The position numbers were made by a program, and so were the translations under genes. This document shows positions 41,097 through 52,365 of a DNA stretch of 64,000 bases, one piece after another; within the stretch, counting starts at the first letter, position 1; each line of letters begins with the position of its first letter. The notes under the pieces are model-generated. The model was not told the DNA's origin. It saw only the letters and a program-made list of their open reading frames with translations, and made no database searches. The stretch covers positions 16,043,901-16,107,900 of the forward strand of contig NC_056042.1 of assembly GCF_004379255.2 (NCBI RefSeq), written 5' to 3'. This DNA comes from Salvia splendens. Lineage: Eukaryota; Streptophyta; Magnoliopsida; Lamiales; Lamiaceae.

Positions 41097-42582
41097 CCTA
41101 CCCGAGGGTTTAGCCGCAATGGGGGAGACATTAGTACAGTATTTGGCCTTCATGTACTTAGCCCAGAGGGAGCTTTGTTCACGAAATCGCCACCATAGTT
41201 TAACATTAAAGGCTCGGAGCACCTCCGTGGATTTGCGGATGCCGAGTCCCCCTTCCTCAGTCGGTAGGCAAATTTGGTCCCAGCCGATCCACTGTGTTCT
41301 TTTCTTATCATCCGTAGCACCCCAGAAGAAACGGGCCAGTTGTTGATCGAGTTGTTTGAGGGCACCAGCTGTTGGTTCAATGGCTTGGAAGATGTGGAGC
41401 GGGACCGCCTCTAGAGTACTTTTAATGAGGGTGAGCCTACCTCCAAACGAGAGATGGCGATGTACCCATCCTGAAATCCTAGAGGCAATCTTTTCCCGAA
41501 GAAATATAAACATATCTGTACGCTTGATTCCCCGGTAGATAGGAACCCCCAAGTATAGGAAAAGGAAAGTACCTCGCGAAAAGCCTCCTTCGTTCTGGAT
41601 TAGATTAACACACCCTTCATGTCTATCAGCAATGTAGACATTGCTCTTAGCGAGGTTGATTTGTTGCCCTGAAATCCCCGCATACTCTCATCAAGGCAAG
41701 CTCTGAGCCTACGGAGGGTCGATGTGGCCGCTTGGGTAAATATGATGATATCGTCAGCATAGGCCAGGTGGCTAATCTCCATGCAGTGTCGGGTGGCCTT
41801 ATTTGTCTTTTCATTTTGTCCCAGGATGAGCTTATCAAGTGACCTTGACAGGTAGACCATAGCAATCACAAACAGGGCCGGGGAAATGGGGTCCCCTTGC
41901 CTTAATCCCCTCGTCGACTTGAAGAAACCCGAGGGAGCCCCATTAATGAGGACCGAAAACCAGCAGGATCCCACGCATCTTTCCACCATAGCGAGCCAAG
42001 GCTCCGAGAAGCCCATGCGGCGTAGGACCTTTAGAAGGAAAGGCCATTGAACACGGTCGTAGGCCTTAGCCATGTCAATCTTGACCGCCACATTCGGGGC
42101 TGGGGATCCTCGCGAGAGTTCATGAAACATTTCCTGCGCGAGTAAGACGTTGTCATTAAGAAGCCTACCCTTCACAAACCCGCTCTATTTTGGGGCAATG
42201 ACCCGTGGGAGGATCGGAGTTTCATTCGGCGGCGGCTTAGTGATGTCGATCTCAATGCATATACGGGCAAAGGAAAGGCGAGACTTGTTAGCGGTTGCCC
42301 AGTCGACTTGAATCGGAGTGCCTAGGAGCTTGCCAATAGCATAGAGCGCCGATTGGTCGAAGAGGTGTATGGGTAGGCCGATCAAATTGCACCAAATTGC
42401 CGCAATAGGGGATTCACAATAGGCGTCAAAATCCGGAGACCACTTGAAGACCCTCATCGGATGACGATCAATAAGCCACACGGGAGTTCCTTTAGGGCCA
42501 CTTAGGAGCCGGGCGTAATCCGCAAGGTCCTCAAATTGCACAAGAATATGCTTTGCATTAATATATTTCCATGTATAACCTC
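41097..42582 (-). pseudogene. LINE M4 ORF1-ORF2 fusion remnant (DUF4283 joined to RT)
   Basis: From 42582 leftward: NAKHIL, HPMRVFKWSPDFD, LSFARICIEIDITKPPP (DUF4283), then at about 42222 a direct in-frame switch to RT sequence PILPRVIAPK, a stop, and KGRLLNDN, AKAYDRVQWPF, GLRQGDPISP, YADD near 41755. Frameshifts follow near 41690 and 41560, then thumb and zf-RVT start to 41097. Not functional. Confidence 0.87.
42563..42582. repeat. TSD of LINE P3, left copy
   Basis: atatttccatgtataacctc, repeated exactly at 50559-50578. It is ORF1 sequence of M4. Confidence 0.94.
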
Positions 42583-44214
42583 CTTGCGCCGACTCAGAGC
42601 TTGTCTTGAAAATTATGAAAAAGTCTCAGGGGGGTCGATTCAAGCGGAAGGGGGTTTTTCTAGGGGGGTCTTCCCGTTCCTCTACCTAGGCGTCCCCATC
42701 TACCGAGGTGTAAAGCGCACGGACATGTTCCTCTTCCTCCGTGAGAAAATTGCAAGAAGAGTCTCAGGGTGGGCGCACAGGCATTTATCTTTTGGAGGGA
42801 GGCTCACGCTTATTAAGAGCACTCTTGAAGCGATCCCCTTGCATATCTTCCAAGCCATTGAGCCTACCTCCGGTACTCTCAAACAACTCGATCAACAAAT
42901 GGCTCGATTCTTCTGGGGCTCTACGAGTGAGAGGAAGCGGACCCACTGGATTGGATGGGACCAAATGTGCCTCCCCACTGATGAAGGGGGAGTCCTACCA
43001 CTCGGGTGTCGGAGTATATTAGGAATGGCTCGTGGGATGAACCCACCAACTCCTTCATGATCAGGCCGGCATCCCACAACACATCATTGATCGCATCCTC
43101 AACACCCCGATCCTCCACGGTGAAAAGGACATCCCGAGGTGGACCCTTTCTAAGCATGGGGAATTCACGGTGGCCTCGACATGGGACACAATCCGAGGGC
43201 AGCACCCGCTCATTCAGGGACTGGGCGATGTTTGGAAGGCGGGTCTCACTACTTCCATAGCCATCTTCATCTGGAGGCTCCTCTCCAACCGCATACCGGT
43301 CGACACGAAACTTCAGTGGCGGGAGATTGAGCTAGCTTCCAAGTGCCAATGCTGCCCCCACCGACCGGGTATCGAGTCCCTCCAACACCTATTCATCCTG
43401 GGACATGGAGCTCGCAGAGTATGGAGTGAGTTTGACGCTTGGTTCGCAGGCCCGTCCCCCCGCCTCCATATCAATGACAGAATCCCTACGAGAATTGAAG
43501 TGTGGGCGTGGAGATATCAGCAGCCGAACAAGAAGCATCTTAGCTGAGCCACCCCATACCTCATTCTTTGGTTTATCTGGTCGGAGAGAAATAGGAGTCG
43601 CCACCAAGGCACACAGTTTAAACCACAAAATGTGGTATGGCAGGTCCACATGTTCATTCGGCGGCAATCAGGGTGCTACCCCTAGCCATGGCAATCAAAT
43701 GGTATCCCCCGGATCAGCCGTGGATAAAGCTCAACACGGATGGTTCCTTTAATGAAGCGAACGACAAAGCATGGGCTGGAGGGATCATTCGAGACCACTT
43801 GGGTAAGATGCTCGTCGCCTTCAGCACGCCGCTCGAAGCACACTCGGCGTTAGAGGCGGAGCTCTTGGCCATGCTCCACGGTTTGAACATAGCCAAGGAA
43901 TTCGCTCTACCAATCTGGATTGAGTCGGATGAGAGCAAGCAATCAAATTGGTCAATGGGACAGGATGGGGCCCGGCACTCGCTCGGCAAGCGGTGGCGCA
44001 ACTAATCCTACACAAACGCCTACTCAAATTCCGAGCCACGTTCATACACCGGGAGGGAAACAAAGCGGTGGACTTCCTTGCGAGAATTGGGCTAGACCAA
44101 GACAGTGGCCTACGAATGCACGTCAACTCAGCACCGAGAGAATTGCTGGACTTGGTTCGATTGGACGAGATGGGAGTGTCGCACATCCGAAACCTAGACG
44201 GGGACGGACACTAA
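42583..44214 (+). pseudogene. LINE P3 ORF2 C-terminal remnant
   Basis: Thumb (LYLGVPIYRGVKRTDMF), RFFWGS...HWIGWDQMC, then a deletion at about 42992 to the DEPTNSF region, zf-RVT (CQCCPHRP near 43350) and RNase H (NTDGSF near 43737, ALEAEL, ESD, HREGN) to the TAA at 44212-44214. A short deletion near 42630 removes the SGQQ...NFY segment. TGA at 43544-43546 and several frameshifts. Dead. Confidence 0.88.
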
Positions 44215-44286
44215 AGTTGGTAATGAGACGTTGGGAGACAATAGTGACTAGTTTTTTGGTTAATTGTATTTTGGAAAAGAGTATGA

Positions 44287-45054
44287 TGATGGAGCTACAC
44301 CCAAGCTGATCTACAAGGACAAGAAAATGGATCCATTGATCATTCAAAGTGGACCAATTACAAGAGCTAGAGCTAAGAAGATAAAGGAGTCCATGATGCT
44401 TTTAGTTGATGAAGTAAAAGCCCAATTCCAAGACCAATCTACATTGGGCCAAATGGTGAATATTATTCAGTTAGTGGGCAGCCCATGCATGAAGTTTTGA
44501 GTCACTATATATCACATTTTGGAGGCCCAAATTGAAGATACATGATGCATTTTCGTCCAAGTTGGAGCAACCAAAATGAAGAGTCATTTTAAGTTACTTT
44601 TTGAGTTAAATAAGTGACTTTAGATGTCCTAAAGTCACACCAATAGTTTAGGAGTTACTTTTCACTTATTATGAGTCATTCTAAAGCTCTTAAGTTGTAC
44701 TAATGATATGAGACTTTCAAGAGTCCATTCTAGCCTATAAATAGGCTTGTAAGCATGTCATTTGAGGACACCATTGATCAAATACGAAAATAGACTTTGT
44801 CTTGTGAGTTGAATTCTCTTTGTAGAGTTTTTCACTTGTTTGGAACTTATCGAGATACTTTGAGCAAGTTCTTGTGGCGTTCAACCATACCGAGGTTCTT
44901 GGCTGATCATATAGCCAACGGGTCGAGGTTTTCCAAGCTCTGAGAGTGGATCAAACCAGATTATCAATCAAGGGAGTCCGCTGCCAAACCTTATACGTGG
45001 GGTTCTTGGATCAATATATCCAACGGGTCCTTCGTCCTATCCCAATCCATATCA
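44287..45054 (+). repeat. Gypsy 2 5' LTR
   Basis: 768 bp, starts TGATGGAG, ends CATATCA, TATA box at 44736-44743. The first about 200 bp repeat the pol C-terminus (PKLIYKDKKMDPLII...TRARAKKIKES). Confidence 0.94.
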
Positions 45055-45056
45055 TT

Positions 45057-45071
45057 TGGTATCACGAGCCA
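45057..45071 (+). other. Gypsy 2 primer binding site
   Basis: TGGTATCACGAGCCA, two bases after the LTR. Initiator-Met type with one inserted C. The leader 45072-45558 after it is A-tract-rich and non-coding. Confidence 0.78.
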
Positions 45072-45558
45072 TCTGGTATTGATCTATTCTTAGCTTTACC
45101 TTACATTCATATCTTAGTTTCAAAAAAAAAATCGAAAAAAAAAGTGAGAAAGGCTAGCACAACTTTATCTTCATTTTATCTAGTTGTTGCAAAAAAACAA
45201 AAAAAAAAGTACATATAGTAAACATCTTTACCTTCTTTTATCCATTATCTTTTTCTTGCTTTACAAAAAGAAGCAAACAAAAAAAACCAGGAAAAAAAAA
45301 AACCCAAATACATTTTTCACATCATTTTCTCGACCATTTCCTTTCATCCTTCATTCAAGGGCTAAAGTTGGTTGATTGCTATTTGTTCTTGTTTGTTCTT
45401 GATTTGTTTTATACTTGTGTTTTCTTTGCAAAAGAGAAAGAGTGGTAAAAGGCTTGAGAGGTGAGGTTATTTGAGGGGAGGTAAAAGCCAACGAGTGATA
45501 TACACGAGTGTTTTGTGAGGTTTATTTTTTTTGTGTGATACACGAGTGAACTGTGAGG

Positions 45559-47193
45559 ATGGATTCTACTGACGATCATATTCCAGTTGATCCTACGTTG
45601 AAAGCCATGCAACAACAATTTGCAAGGTTTGCACGGATTCTGGAAAGTGTTTCATGGCGGTTGGAGAGGCTAGAAGTTCAGGCAACAAATGAAAATAATA
45701 ACGAGGAGGAAGAGAGTGGAGGAGAAGATGATGCTTCATATAGGCATCGAAATGAGAGACGTGGAAACGGTAGAAGAGGGCGTACAAATGAAGTGGATGG
45801 TGATTTGAGAAGCATCAAACTGAAGATCCCAACATTCCAAGGAAGGAGTGACCCCGAAGCTTATTTGGAGTGGGAGAGAAAGGTGGATCTCATCTTTGAA
45901 TGTCACAACTATTCCGAGGAGAAAAAGGTTAGACTTGCTGCTATTGAATTCGCTGACTATGCTATAGTTTGGTGGGATCAATTGACAACTAGTACAAGGC
46001 GATATGGAGGAAGACCGGTTTCGACTTGGGAAGAAATGAAAAGCATAATGCGTAAGAGATTTGTACCTTCTCATTATTTTCGTGAATTGTATCAAAAATT
46101 ACAATCTATGAAACAAGGTACTAAATCTGTTGATGAGTACTACAAAGACATGGAGATTGCCATGATTAGGGCAAATGTTGAAGAAGATAGAGAAGCAACT
46201 ATGGCTCGATTCTTATGTGGGCTGAATTGGGAGATTGCAAACATTGTAGAGCTTCAACACTATGTGGAGTTGGAGGACATGGTTCATATGGCCATGAAGG
46301 TGGAGGGACAATTGAAGAAGAAGGGAACAATCCAAAAGAATTTTTCAACAGGTTCTCATTCTTCAAGGACAAAAGAATGGACTTCATCCAAATCCAATTT
46401 TGGGGCAGGTTCTAAACCCCAAAATGAAGCGTCGACATCCAAGTCCAAAGAATTTGAGAAGGGTAAAGGTATTTCTACTTCTACTTCTACTCGAAATAGA
46501 GATATCAAATGTTTTCGTTGTCAAGGTGTTGGACACATTGCATCTCAATGTCCAAACAAAAGGGTGATGATTTTGAAGCCAAATGGAGAGATAGAATCCG
46601 AAAGTGAACGTGAAGATGATCATGATGAGGAGGAGGATAAACAATTGGAGGAGATTGGACCAGAACATGGAGAACTTTTGGTCGTTCGAAGGGCTCTAAA
46701 CATGCAAAACAGAAATGATGATCAACAAAGGGAGAACATCTTCCACACAAGGTGTTTGGTCCAAGGTAAACTTTGCATAATGATTATTGATGGTGGTAGT
46801 TGTGCAAATGTTGCAAGTTCTGAAATGGTGGAAAAGTTGAGCTTAACAACGGAAAAACATCCTAATCCGTACAAGCTACAAAGGCTTAATGATTGTGGAG
46901 AAATTCGAGTGACTAAGCGAGTTCTAATTTTGTTTTCAATTGGTAATTATAAAGATGATGTTCTTTGTGATGTTGTGCCAATGCATGCTAGTCACATTCT
47001 TTTGGGGAGGCCTTGGCAGTTTGATCGTAGAGTGACTTATGATGGATTTCACAACCACTACACCTTCAAGCACAACAACAAGTCTATCATGCTTGTCTCT
47101 TTGACACCTCAACAAGTTCAAGAAGATCAACAGAAATTATCTCAAGCAAGGAGAGCTCGTGAGGTTGAGAGAAAAAAAAAGCGAGGGTATTGA
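45559..47193 (+). CDS. Gypsy 2 Gag-protease ORF
   Basis: 544 codons, open, from the ATG at 45559 (the frame also extends upstream to a GTG). An N-terminal coiled/charged segment (LESVSWRLERLEVQ, then EEEE) precedes the retrotransposon-gag capsid domain (FQGRSDPEAYLEWERKVDLIF...WWDQL...RFVPSHYFRELYQKLQ). A Ser/Thr-rich linker follows, then the CCHC knuckle CFRCQGVGHIASQC near 46512, an acidic stretch, and a retropepsin-like domain (IIDGGSCANVAS near 46785; LLGRPWQFDRRV near 47005). The frame ends in an A9 run near 47172-47180, where a one-base change would continue the Lys/Glu linker into pol. Gag could still be made; pol cannot. Confidence 0.85.
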   Translation: MDSTDDHIPVDPTLKAMQQQFARFARILESVSWRLERLEVQATNENNNEEEESGGEDDASYRHRNERRGNGRRGRTNEVDGDLRSIKLKIPTFQGRSDPEAYLEWERKVDLIFECHNYSEEKKVRLAAIEFADYAIVWWDQLTTSTRRYGGRPVSTWEEMKSIMRKRFVPSHYFRELYQKLQSMKQGTKSVDEYYKDMEIAMIRANVEEDREATMARFLCGLNWEIANIVELQHYVELEDMVHMAMKVEGQLKKKGTIQKNFSTGSHSSRTKEWTSSKSNFGAGSKPQNEASTSKSKEFEKGKGISTSTSTRNRDIKCFRCQGVGHIASQCPNKRVMILKPNGEIESESEREDDHDEEEDKQLEEIGPEHGELLVVRRALNMQNRNDDQQRENIFHTRCLVQGKLCIMIIDGGSCANVASSEMVEKLSLTTEKHPNPYKLQRLNDCGEIRVTKRVLILFSIGNYKDDVLCDVVPMHASHILLGRPWQFDRRVTYDGFHNHYTFKHNNKSIMLVSLTPQQVQEDQQKLSQARRAREVERKKKRGY

Positions 47194-47398
47194 AAAAGAG
47201 TCGAGTGAAAAGAGTCGAGAGAAAAGTAAGAATGAGGGAAAAGAAAAAAAGAATTTCTATGTGAGTGGTTAGTCATGCCTTTTGGTTTAACTAATGCACC
47301 AAGCACTTTCATGAGATTGATGCACCATGTTTTGAGAAAATTCATTGGAAAATTTGTGGTTGTTTATTTTGATGATATTCTTGTCTATAGCAAAAATG

Positions 47399-47588
47399 TT
47401 TTTTTTTTTTTTTTTTTTTTTAAAATTAACTTCATATATTTATATCATATATATGAAGAAGGAAATTACAAATCAACTCCTATAACAAGGGAGGAAAGAC
47501 AAATTACGCCACCCAGGGTTCGAACTCGAGGACCTCCAGGATGGACGCGATATCCAGCACCCTTTACCGCTAGGCCAAGGGGCTTGGA
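47399..47588 (-). mobile_element. tRNA-derived SINE in gypsy 2 pol
   Basis: 190-bp insertion between 18-bp repeats ttgtctatagcaaaaatg (47381-47398 and 47589-47606). On the minus strand it begins CCAAGCCCCTTGGCCTAGCGG, containing an RNA polymerase III A box (TGGCCTAGCGG, 47568-47578) and a B box (GAGTTCGAACC, about 47517-47527), then a tRNA-unrelated body and a 23-nt poly(A) (plus-strand T 47399-47421). It carries no protein. Typical plant SINE; family not identified. Confidence 0.88.
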
Positions 47589-49620
47589 TTGTCTATAGCA
47601 AAAATGTGGATGAACATCTTAACCATGTGCATGCTATTTTGGACACCTTAAGAAAAGAATCATTTTATGCTAATCTCAAGAAGTGTTCATTTTGCATGGA
47701 TAAAGTTGTTTTTCTTGGTTTTGTTATAAGTGCTAATGGGATTGAAATGGAAAAGGAGAAGGTGAAAGCTATTTTAGAATGGCCAATTCCTCAAAATGTA
47801 GCACAAGTTAGAAGTTTTCATGGTCTTGCAAGTTTTTATAGGAGGTTTGTCAAGGATTTTAGTACAATTGCTGCACCTTTGAATGAAATTGTGAAAAAGG
47901 ATGTTTGTTTTTATTGGGGAGAAAAACAAGAGCATGCTTTTAATCTCCTTAAAGAAAAACTTACAACTGCACCCAATTCTTTCTTTGCCTAACTTTGATA
48001 ACATATTTGAGCTTGAATGTGATGCATCTGGAGTAGGCATAGGAGCTGTTTTGTTGCAGGATGGAAAGCCAATCGCTTACTTTAGCGAAAAGTTGAAAGG
48101 AGCTCAATTGAACTATCCAACGTATGACAAGGAGTTATATGCGTTGGTTAGAGCTTTGGAAACATGGCAGCATTACTTGTGGCCTAGAGAGTTTGTAATT
48201 CATACGGATCATGAATCTCTCAAGTACTTGAAAGGTCAAGGTAAGCTTAGCAAGAGACATGTTAAGTGGGTGGAATTCATTGAATCATTTCCCTATGTAA
48301 TCAAATACAAAAAGGGAAAAGAAAACATTGTGGCTGATGCATTGTCTCGGAGGTACATTTTGATCACTAATTTGAGTTCTAAGTTGCTTGGTTTTGAGTT
48401 GATTAAGGAAATGTATGATAATGACCCGGACTTTTCTTCTATCTATTTAGCTTGTGAGCATGCTGCATTTGACAAGTTCTATAGGCATGATGGCTATTTG
48501 TTTAGAGAAAATAAATTGTGCATTCCTAAAGGTTCTATGCGTGAATTGCTTGTGCGTGAAGCACATGGTGGTGGTTTAATGGGGCATTTTGGAGTCCATA
48601 AGACAATGGATGTTTTGCATGAACATTTCTTTTAGCTTAAAATGCGTGTGGATGTTGAAAGAATTTGTAAAAGATGCATAACTTGCATGCAAGCCAAGTC
48701 TAAATCACACCCACATGGTTTGTACAAACCGTTACCAATTCCTAGTGCACCTTGGGAGGATATTTCAATGGACTTTGTTGTTGGTTTGCCAAGAACAAAA
48801 AGAGGTAGAGATTCAGTTTTTGTGGTTGTTGATAGGTTTTCAAAATGGCACATTTTATTCCATGTCACAAAACTGATGATGCATCTCATATTGCTGATTT
48901 GTTCTTTAAAGAAATTGTCCGTTTGCGTGGTGTTCCTAGATCAATTGTGAGTGATCGAGATGCTAAATTTGTGAGTCATTTTTGGCGAGTGTTGTGGAAT
49001 AAGTTAGGAACTAAACTCTTGTTTTCTACTACTTGTCATCCACAAACTGATGGACAAACTGGAGTAGTTTAATAGGACTTTGTCTCAATTACTACGAACT
49101 TTAGTTAAAAAGAACTTGAAAAGTTGGGAGGAATGCTTACCTTTTGCTGAATTGCTTATAATCGAAGTGTTCATTCTGCTACTAACTTTTCTCCATTTGA
49201 AGTTGTGTATGGTTTTAATCCATTGAGCCCACTAGATTTGATCCCAATACCCATTGAAGATCATGCAAGTCTTGATGGAAAAGCTAAGGCTGAAATGGAG
49301 AAAAGATTGCATGAAAGGGTAAGACTCAACATTGAAAAGAGTACAGAACAATATGCAAAGCAAGCCAACAAGGGTCGGAAACAAGTCATCTTTGAGCCGG
49401 GAGATTGGGTTTGGTTGCATATGAGAAATGAGAGATTTCCTTCTAAAAAAGAAAGTCCAAGTTGCAGCCAAGAGGAGATGGACCATTCCAAGTGATTGGA
49501 AAAGTCAATGATAATGCTTACAAACTTGACTTACCTGGTGAGTTTAATGTAAGTGCTACTTTCAATGTTTCTGATTTATCTCCTTATGTTGGTGAATTAG
49601 ATTCGAGGACGAATCCTCTT

Positions 49621-49634
49621 GAAGAAGAAGGGAA
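49621..49634 (+). other. Gypsy 2 polypurine tract
   Basis: GAAGAAGAAGGGAA directly before the 3' LTR; identical to gypsy 1. Confidence 0.85.
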
Positions 49635-50405
49635 TGATGAAGCTACACCCAAGCTGATCTACAAGGACAAGAAGATGGATCCATTGATCATTCAAAGTGG
49701 ACCACAATTACAAGAGCTAGAGCTAAGAAGATAAAGGAGTCCATGATGCTTTTAGTTGATGAAGTAAAAGACCAATTCCAAGACCAATCTACATTGGGCC
49801 AAATGGTGAATATTATTCAAGTTAGTGGGCAGCCCAATGCATGAAGTTTTGAGTCACTATATATCACATTTTGGAGGCCCAAATTGAAGATACATGATGC
49901 ATTTTCGTCCAAGTTGGAGCAACCAAAATGAAGAGTCATTTAAGTTACTTTTTGAGTTAAATAAGTGACTTTAGATGTCCTAAAGTCACACCAATAGTTT
50001 AGGAGTTACTTTTCACTTATTATGAGTCATTCTAAAGGTCTTAAGTTGTACTAATGATATGAGACTTTCAAGAGTCCATTCTAGCCTATAAATAGGCTTG
50101 TAAGCATGTCATTTGAGGACACCATTGATCAAATACGAAAATAGACTTTGTCTTGTGAGTTGAATTCTCTTTGTAGAGTTTTTCACTTGTTTGGAACTTA
50201 TCAAGATACTTTGAGCAAGTTCTTGTGGCGTTCAACCATACCGAGGTTCTTGGCTGATCATATAGCCAACGGGTCGAGGTTTTCCAAGCTCTGGAAGTGG
50301 ATCAAACCAGATTATCAATCAAGGGAGTCCGCTGCCAAACCTTATACGTGGGGTTCTTGGATCAATATATCCAACGGGTCCTTCGTCCTATCCCAATCCA
50401 TATCA
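49635..50405 (+). repeat. Gypsy 2 3' LTR
   Basis: 771 bp, starts TGATGAAG, ends CATATCA, TATA 50087-50094. Very similar to 44287-45054 with a handful of substitutions and indels, so the insertion is not ancient. Flanked by TATGA. Confidence 0.94.
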
Positions 50406-50578
50406 TATGATGGGGTCCGAACCTTGTGGGATCGGACCGCATACTACTCTTGGCTTTGTTACGGCACACCACTTTCGGGTGTGGCCCACGCCCCACCCGA
50501 AATATAGGGATGAGGGACCCACGAACCCTCCACCGTAAAGGTGTTTGAATAAAAAAAAATATTTCCATGTATAACCTC

Positions 50579-52350
50579 GACAAAATTTAATATTTCCAAG
50601 AGCCTTTAGAATTTAGGAGGAAGTCGGGATAGAGTGTGAAAACTTACCGACGATGGCGTGCCCAAGGTTAGTCACTAGTTTTTCAATCTCCGACCCCGAG
50701 AAGTAGATTGCCGGTAGGCCATTTGAGGTAGTTGCAAGTCCAATGTTCTTGATGTTTTCCGAAATAAATACTTGCGGTCCATTGGGGGAATGCTAATCCC
50801 GCACCAAATCAGCCATGGTCCTCGGCTTATTAGCATGGTTCGTGTCCGTCCCCCCATTTCCATGAAGGCTCGGGTTGGTATGGCTTTTGTTCCGCCCTTC
50901 AACGCCATCGGATTGATTCTTGGATCCTCGGATGGCTCGAGTAGAGGTCAAAGCCTCCGTAGGATTAATGGCATCCTTCGAAGATGTTGCATCCATTTGC
51001 GGGCCCTGGGGAGAATCCGCGTCTATATCAACACTTGAACATTAGTCTTTTTTCCGGACCATCCTCCAATCGTCTTGGAGGGGGTCGAGGGCATGTTCAA
51101 ACGACTCCCTAGTCTTCAGAGTTTGGCCCCTTTCAAGGGGTGGGAAAGTCCTCAATTGAAGGTGCAATGGGGGTTCGGGAGGGCCTCCAAGATCGGAGTT
51201 GTGGTTCCGTCAAGGCGAGCCATGGGCTATCGGCCCCGCGGCACCCCTTATTCAGACGTCTCCAAGGAGTCAAACGTCTCCACGGAGTCCAAGGAAGCTA
51301 GGTGGAATATGCTATCATTTTTTGGCTACAATGGAGTCTCCCCAACAAGGACATCACGTGACCTCCGTCCATGGTAAGGCACCAAAGCACTTTCCAAAAG
51401 CTTATTTGTCTCCACTTCCATTTTGGGTAATCTTGCTTTTTCGGCACCCAAGGCAGCTTGTACCTCACATGATCCAAACATGTTAGGGTGTGGGTTGTGT
51501 AGTGGGGGATCCTCATCAGAAACGACTAAATGGGCGCCGACGGCATGGGTAGATTCCGGCGACAAGTCGACAATGGATGCGGCATTGTGTCAGGTGCCGC
51601 GGATGCCTCTTCTTGCTCTATGCAATGCGCCATTTTCTCATCCTTCTCAAATTTCACGATAGTATCCTCTCCATTGTTGTAGTTCGCCGGGAAGATTTCC
51701 CCTTTGCATTTCGGGCTCCCGGGGTTGGAGCTATCATCGGCACCATAGGACAACCTCTTCCGTAATTGTTTGTCTTTCGGGAGCGGGGACGGAACAAACC
51801 TTTTCAAGCCAGTGCCTTTTGTAAGAGGCGCTGGGGTGCTCCGCCTCATTTTGATTTTTGCTTTGAGTGCCTTTATCTTCACCGGTTTTGGTTGCTTTTT
51901 TGGGGAGGGAGTCTCACTCGAACCAAATACCATTGTGTTGGTCTGAAATGGTTCACACTTCCTCGGATGGTGACTCGTCGTTCGATGGAACATGATGGTC
52001 TGAGATGGCTTGCACCTCCTAGGGTGGGGGCGCATCGTTTGGCGGATCGTCCGCATGGCCGGGGAAGTGGAAGGGCTACTCAAACAAAGTGGCTGGTCGG
52101 CGAGCGACTTGGCTAGACGTCGAACTGACGAAGGCCGGGTGGACGGAAGAAGGTTGGTATCAATGGAGGATGATGGACGGTGGAGCTAACGTTGGGGGAG
52201 AGAGAGGGGGGTGACGAGGGGTCGGCCAAGGCCGACGGGGTGGCGCGGAGTTGGTGGGTGGGTGATTTGCGGCGGATGTCAAAGGTGGGACAATAGAGTG
52301 GAAGTTTTTAGAGAGAAGGGAAAGCTTCTCACTCTTGGTCTCACGAGTAT
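50579..52350 (-). pseudogene. LINE M4 ORF1 N-terminal part and 5' UTR
   Basis: Minus strand: 5' UTR 52350-52084, ORF1 start near 52083, conserved MRRSTPAPLTKGTG, KRFVPSPLPKDKQLRKR (about 51830-51760), open to 51526. Degenerate linker with frameshifts follows, a repeat of the KPRTMADLVRD motif near 50800, and FSHSIP near 50635, where DUF4283 begins and continues at 42582. Decayed. Confidence 0.82.
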
Positions 52351-52365
52351 CAAAATCAAAAGGTT

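Larger units (their letters stand above)
47194..49634 (+). pseudogene. Gypsy 2 pol, deleted and frameshifted
   Basis: The linker joins at about 47262 directly to [16 protein letters not shown], so the RT fingers/palm start (about 580 bp, by comparison with gypsy 1) is gone. YFDD is present near 47370; the SINE interrupts just after. The connection domain is complete (47606-47990), then a one-base insertion near 47973, RNase H (48020-48350), integrase zinc domain, and a TGG-to-TAG stop at 48633-48635. The DDE core (48740-49072) has frameshifts near 48845 and 49070. The C-terminal GPF region follows (49460-49560). Confidence 0.87.
44287..50405 (+). mobile_element. Ty3/gypsy element 2
   Basis: 6.1-kb element with LTRs of 768 and 771 bp (44287-45054, 49635-50405) and TSD TATGA (44282-44286, 50406-50410). 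PBS 45057-45071, intact gag-protease ORF, then pol lacking about 580 bp of the RT N-terminal half, with a SINE inside. It is non-autonomous as it stands. Confidence 0.94.
42583..50558 (+). mobile_element. 5'-truncated LINE P3, split by gypsy 2
   Basis: Own sequence is 42583-44286 and 50406-50558. It starts within RT after the YADD region, contains thumb, part of zf-RVT and RNase H, then 3' UTR, the CACC-GTAAA-GGTG tail and a short poly(A) (50551-50558). Gypsy 2 inserted in its 3' UTR at TATGA. Perfect 20-bp TSD. Confidence 0.92.
41097..52350 (-). mobile_element. LINE M4 (minus strand), rearranged and split by LINE P3
   Basis: Own sequence is 50579-52350 (5' UTR and ORF1 N-terminal half) and 41097-42582 (ORF1 DUF4283 followed by ORF2 RT). 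Between ORF1 and RT the ORF1 end, endonuclease and RT start are deleted, so DUF4283 is fused to RT. The left end is cut by gypsy 3 at 41096. P3 lies inside with a 20-bp TSD. The 5' UTR ends near 52340 with CTTTCCCTTCTCTCT. Confidence 0.85.

Noticed and set aside
47515..47588. Possible tRNA gene (A and B boxes)
   Set aside because: The segment continues into an unrelated body and poly(A) and is flanked by an 18-bp TSD, so it is a SINE.
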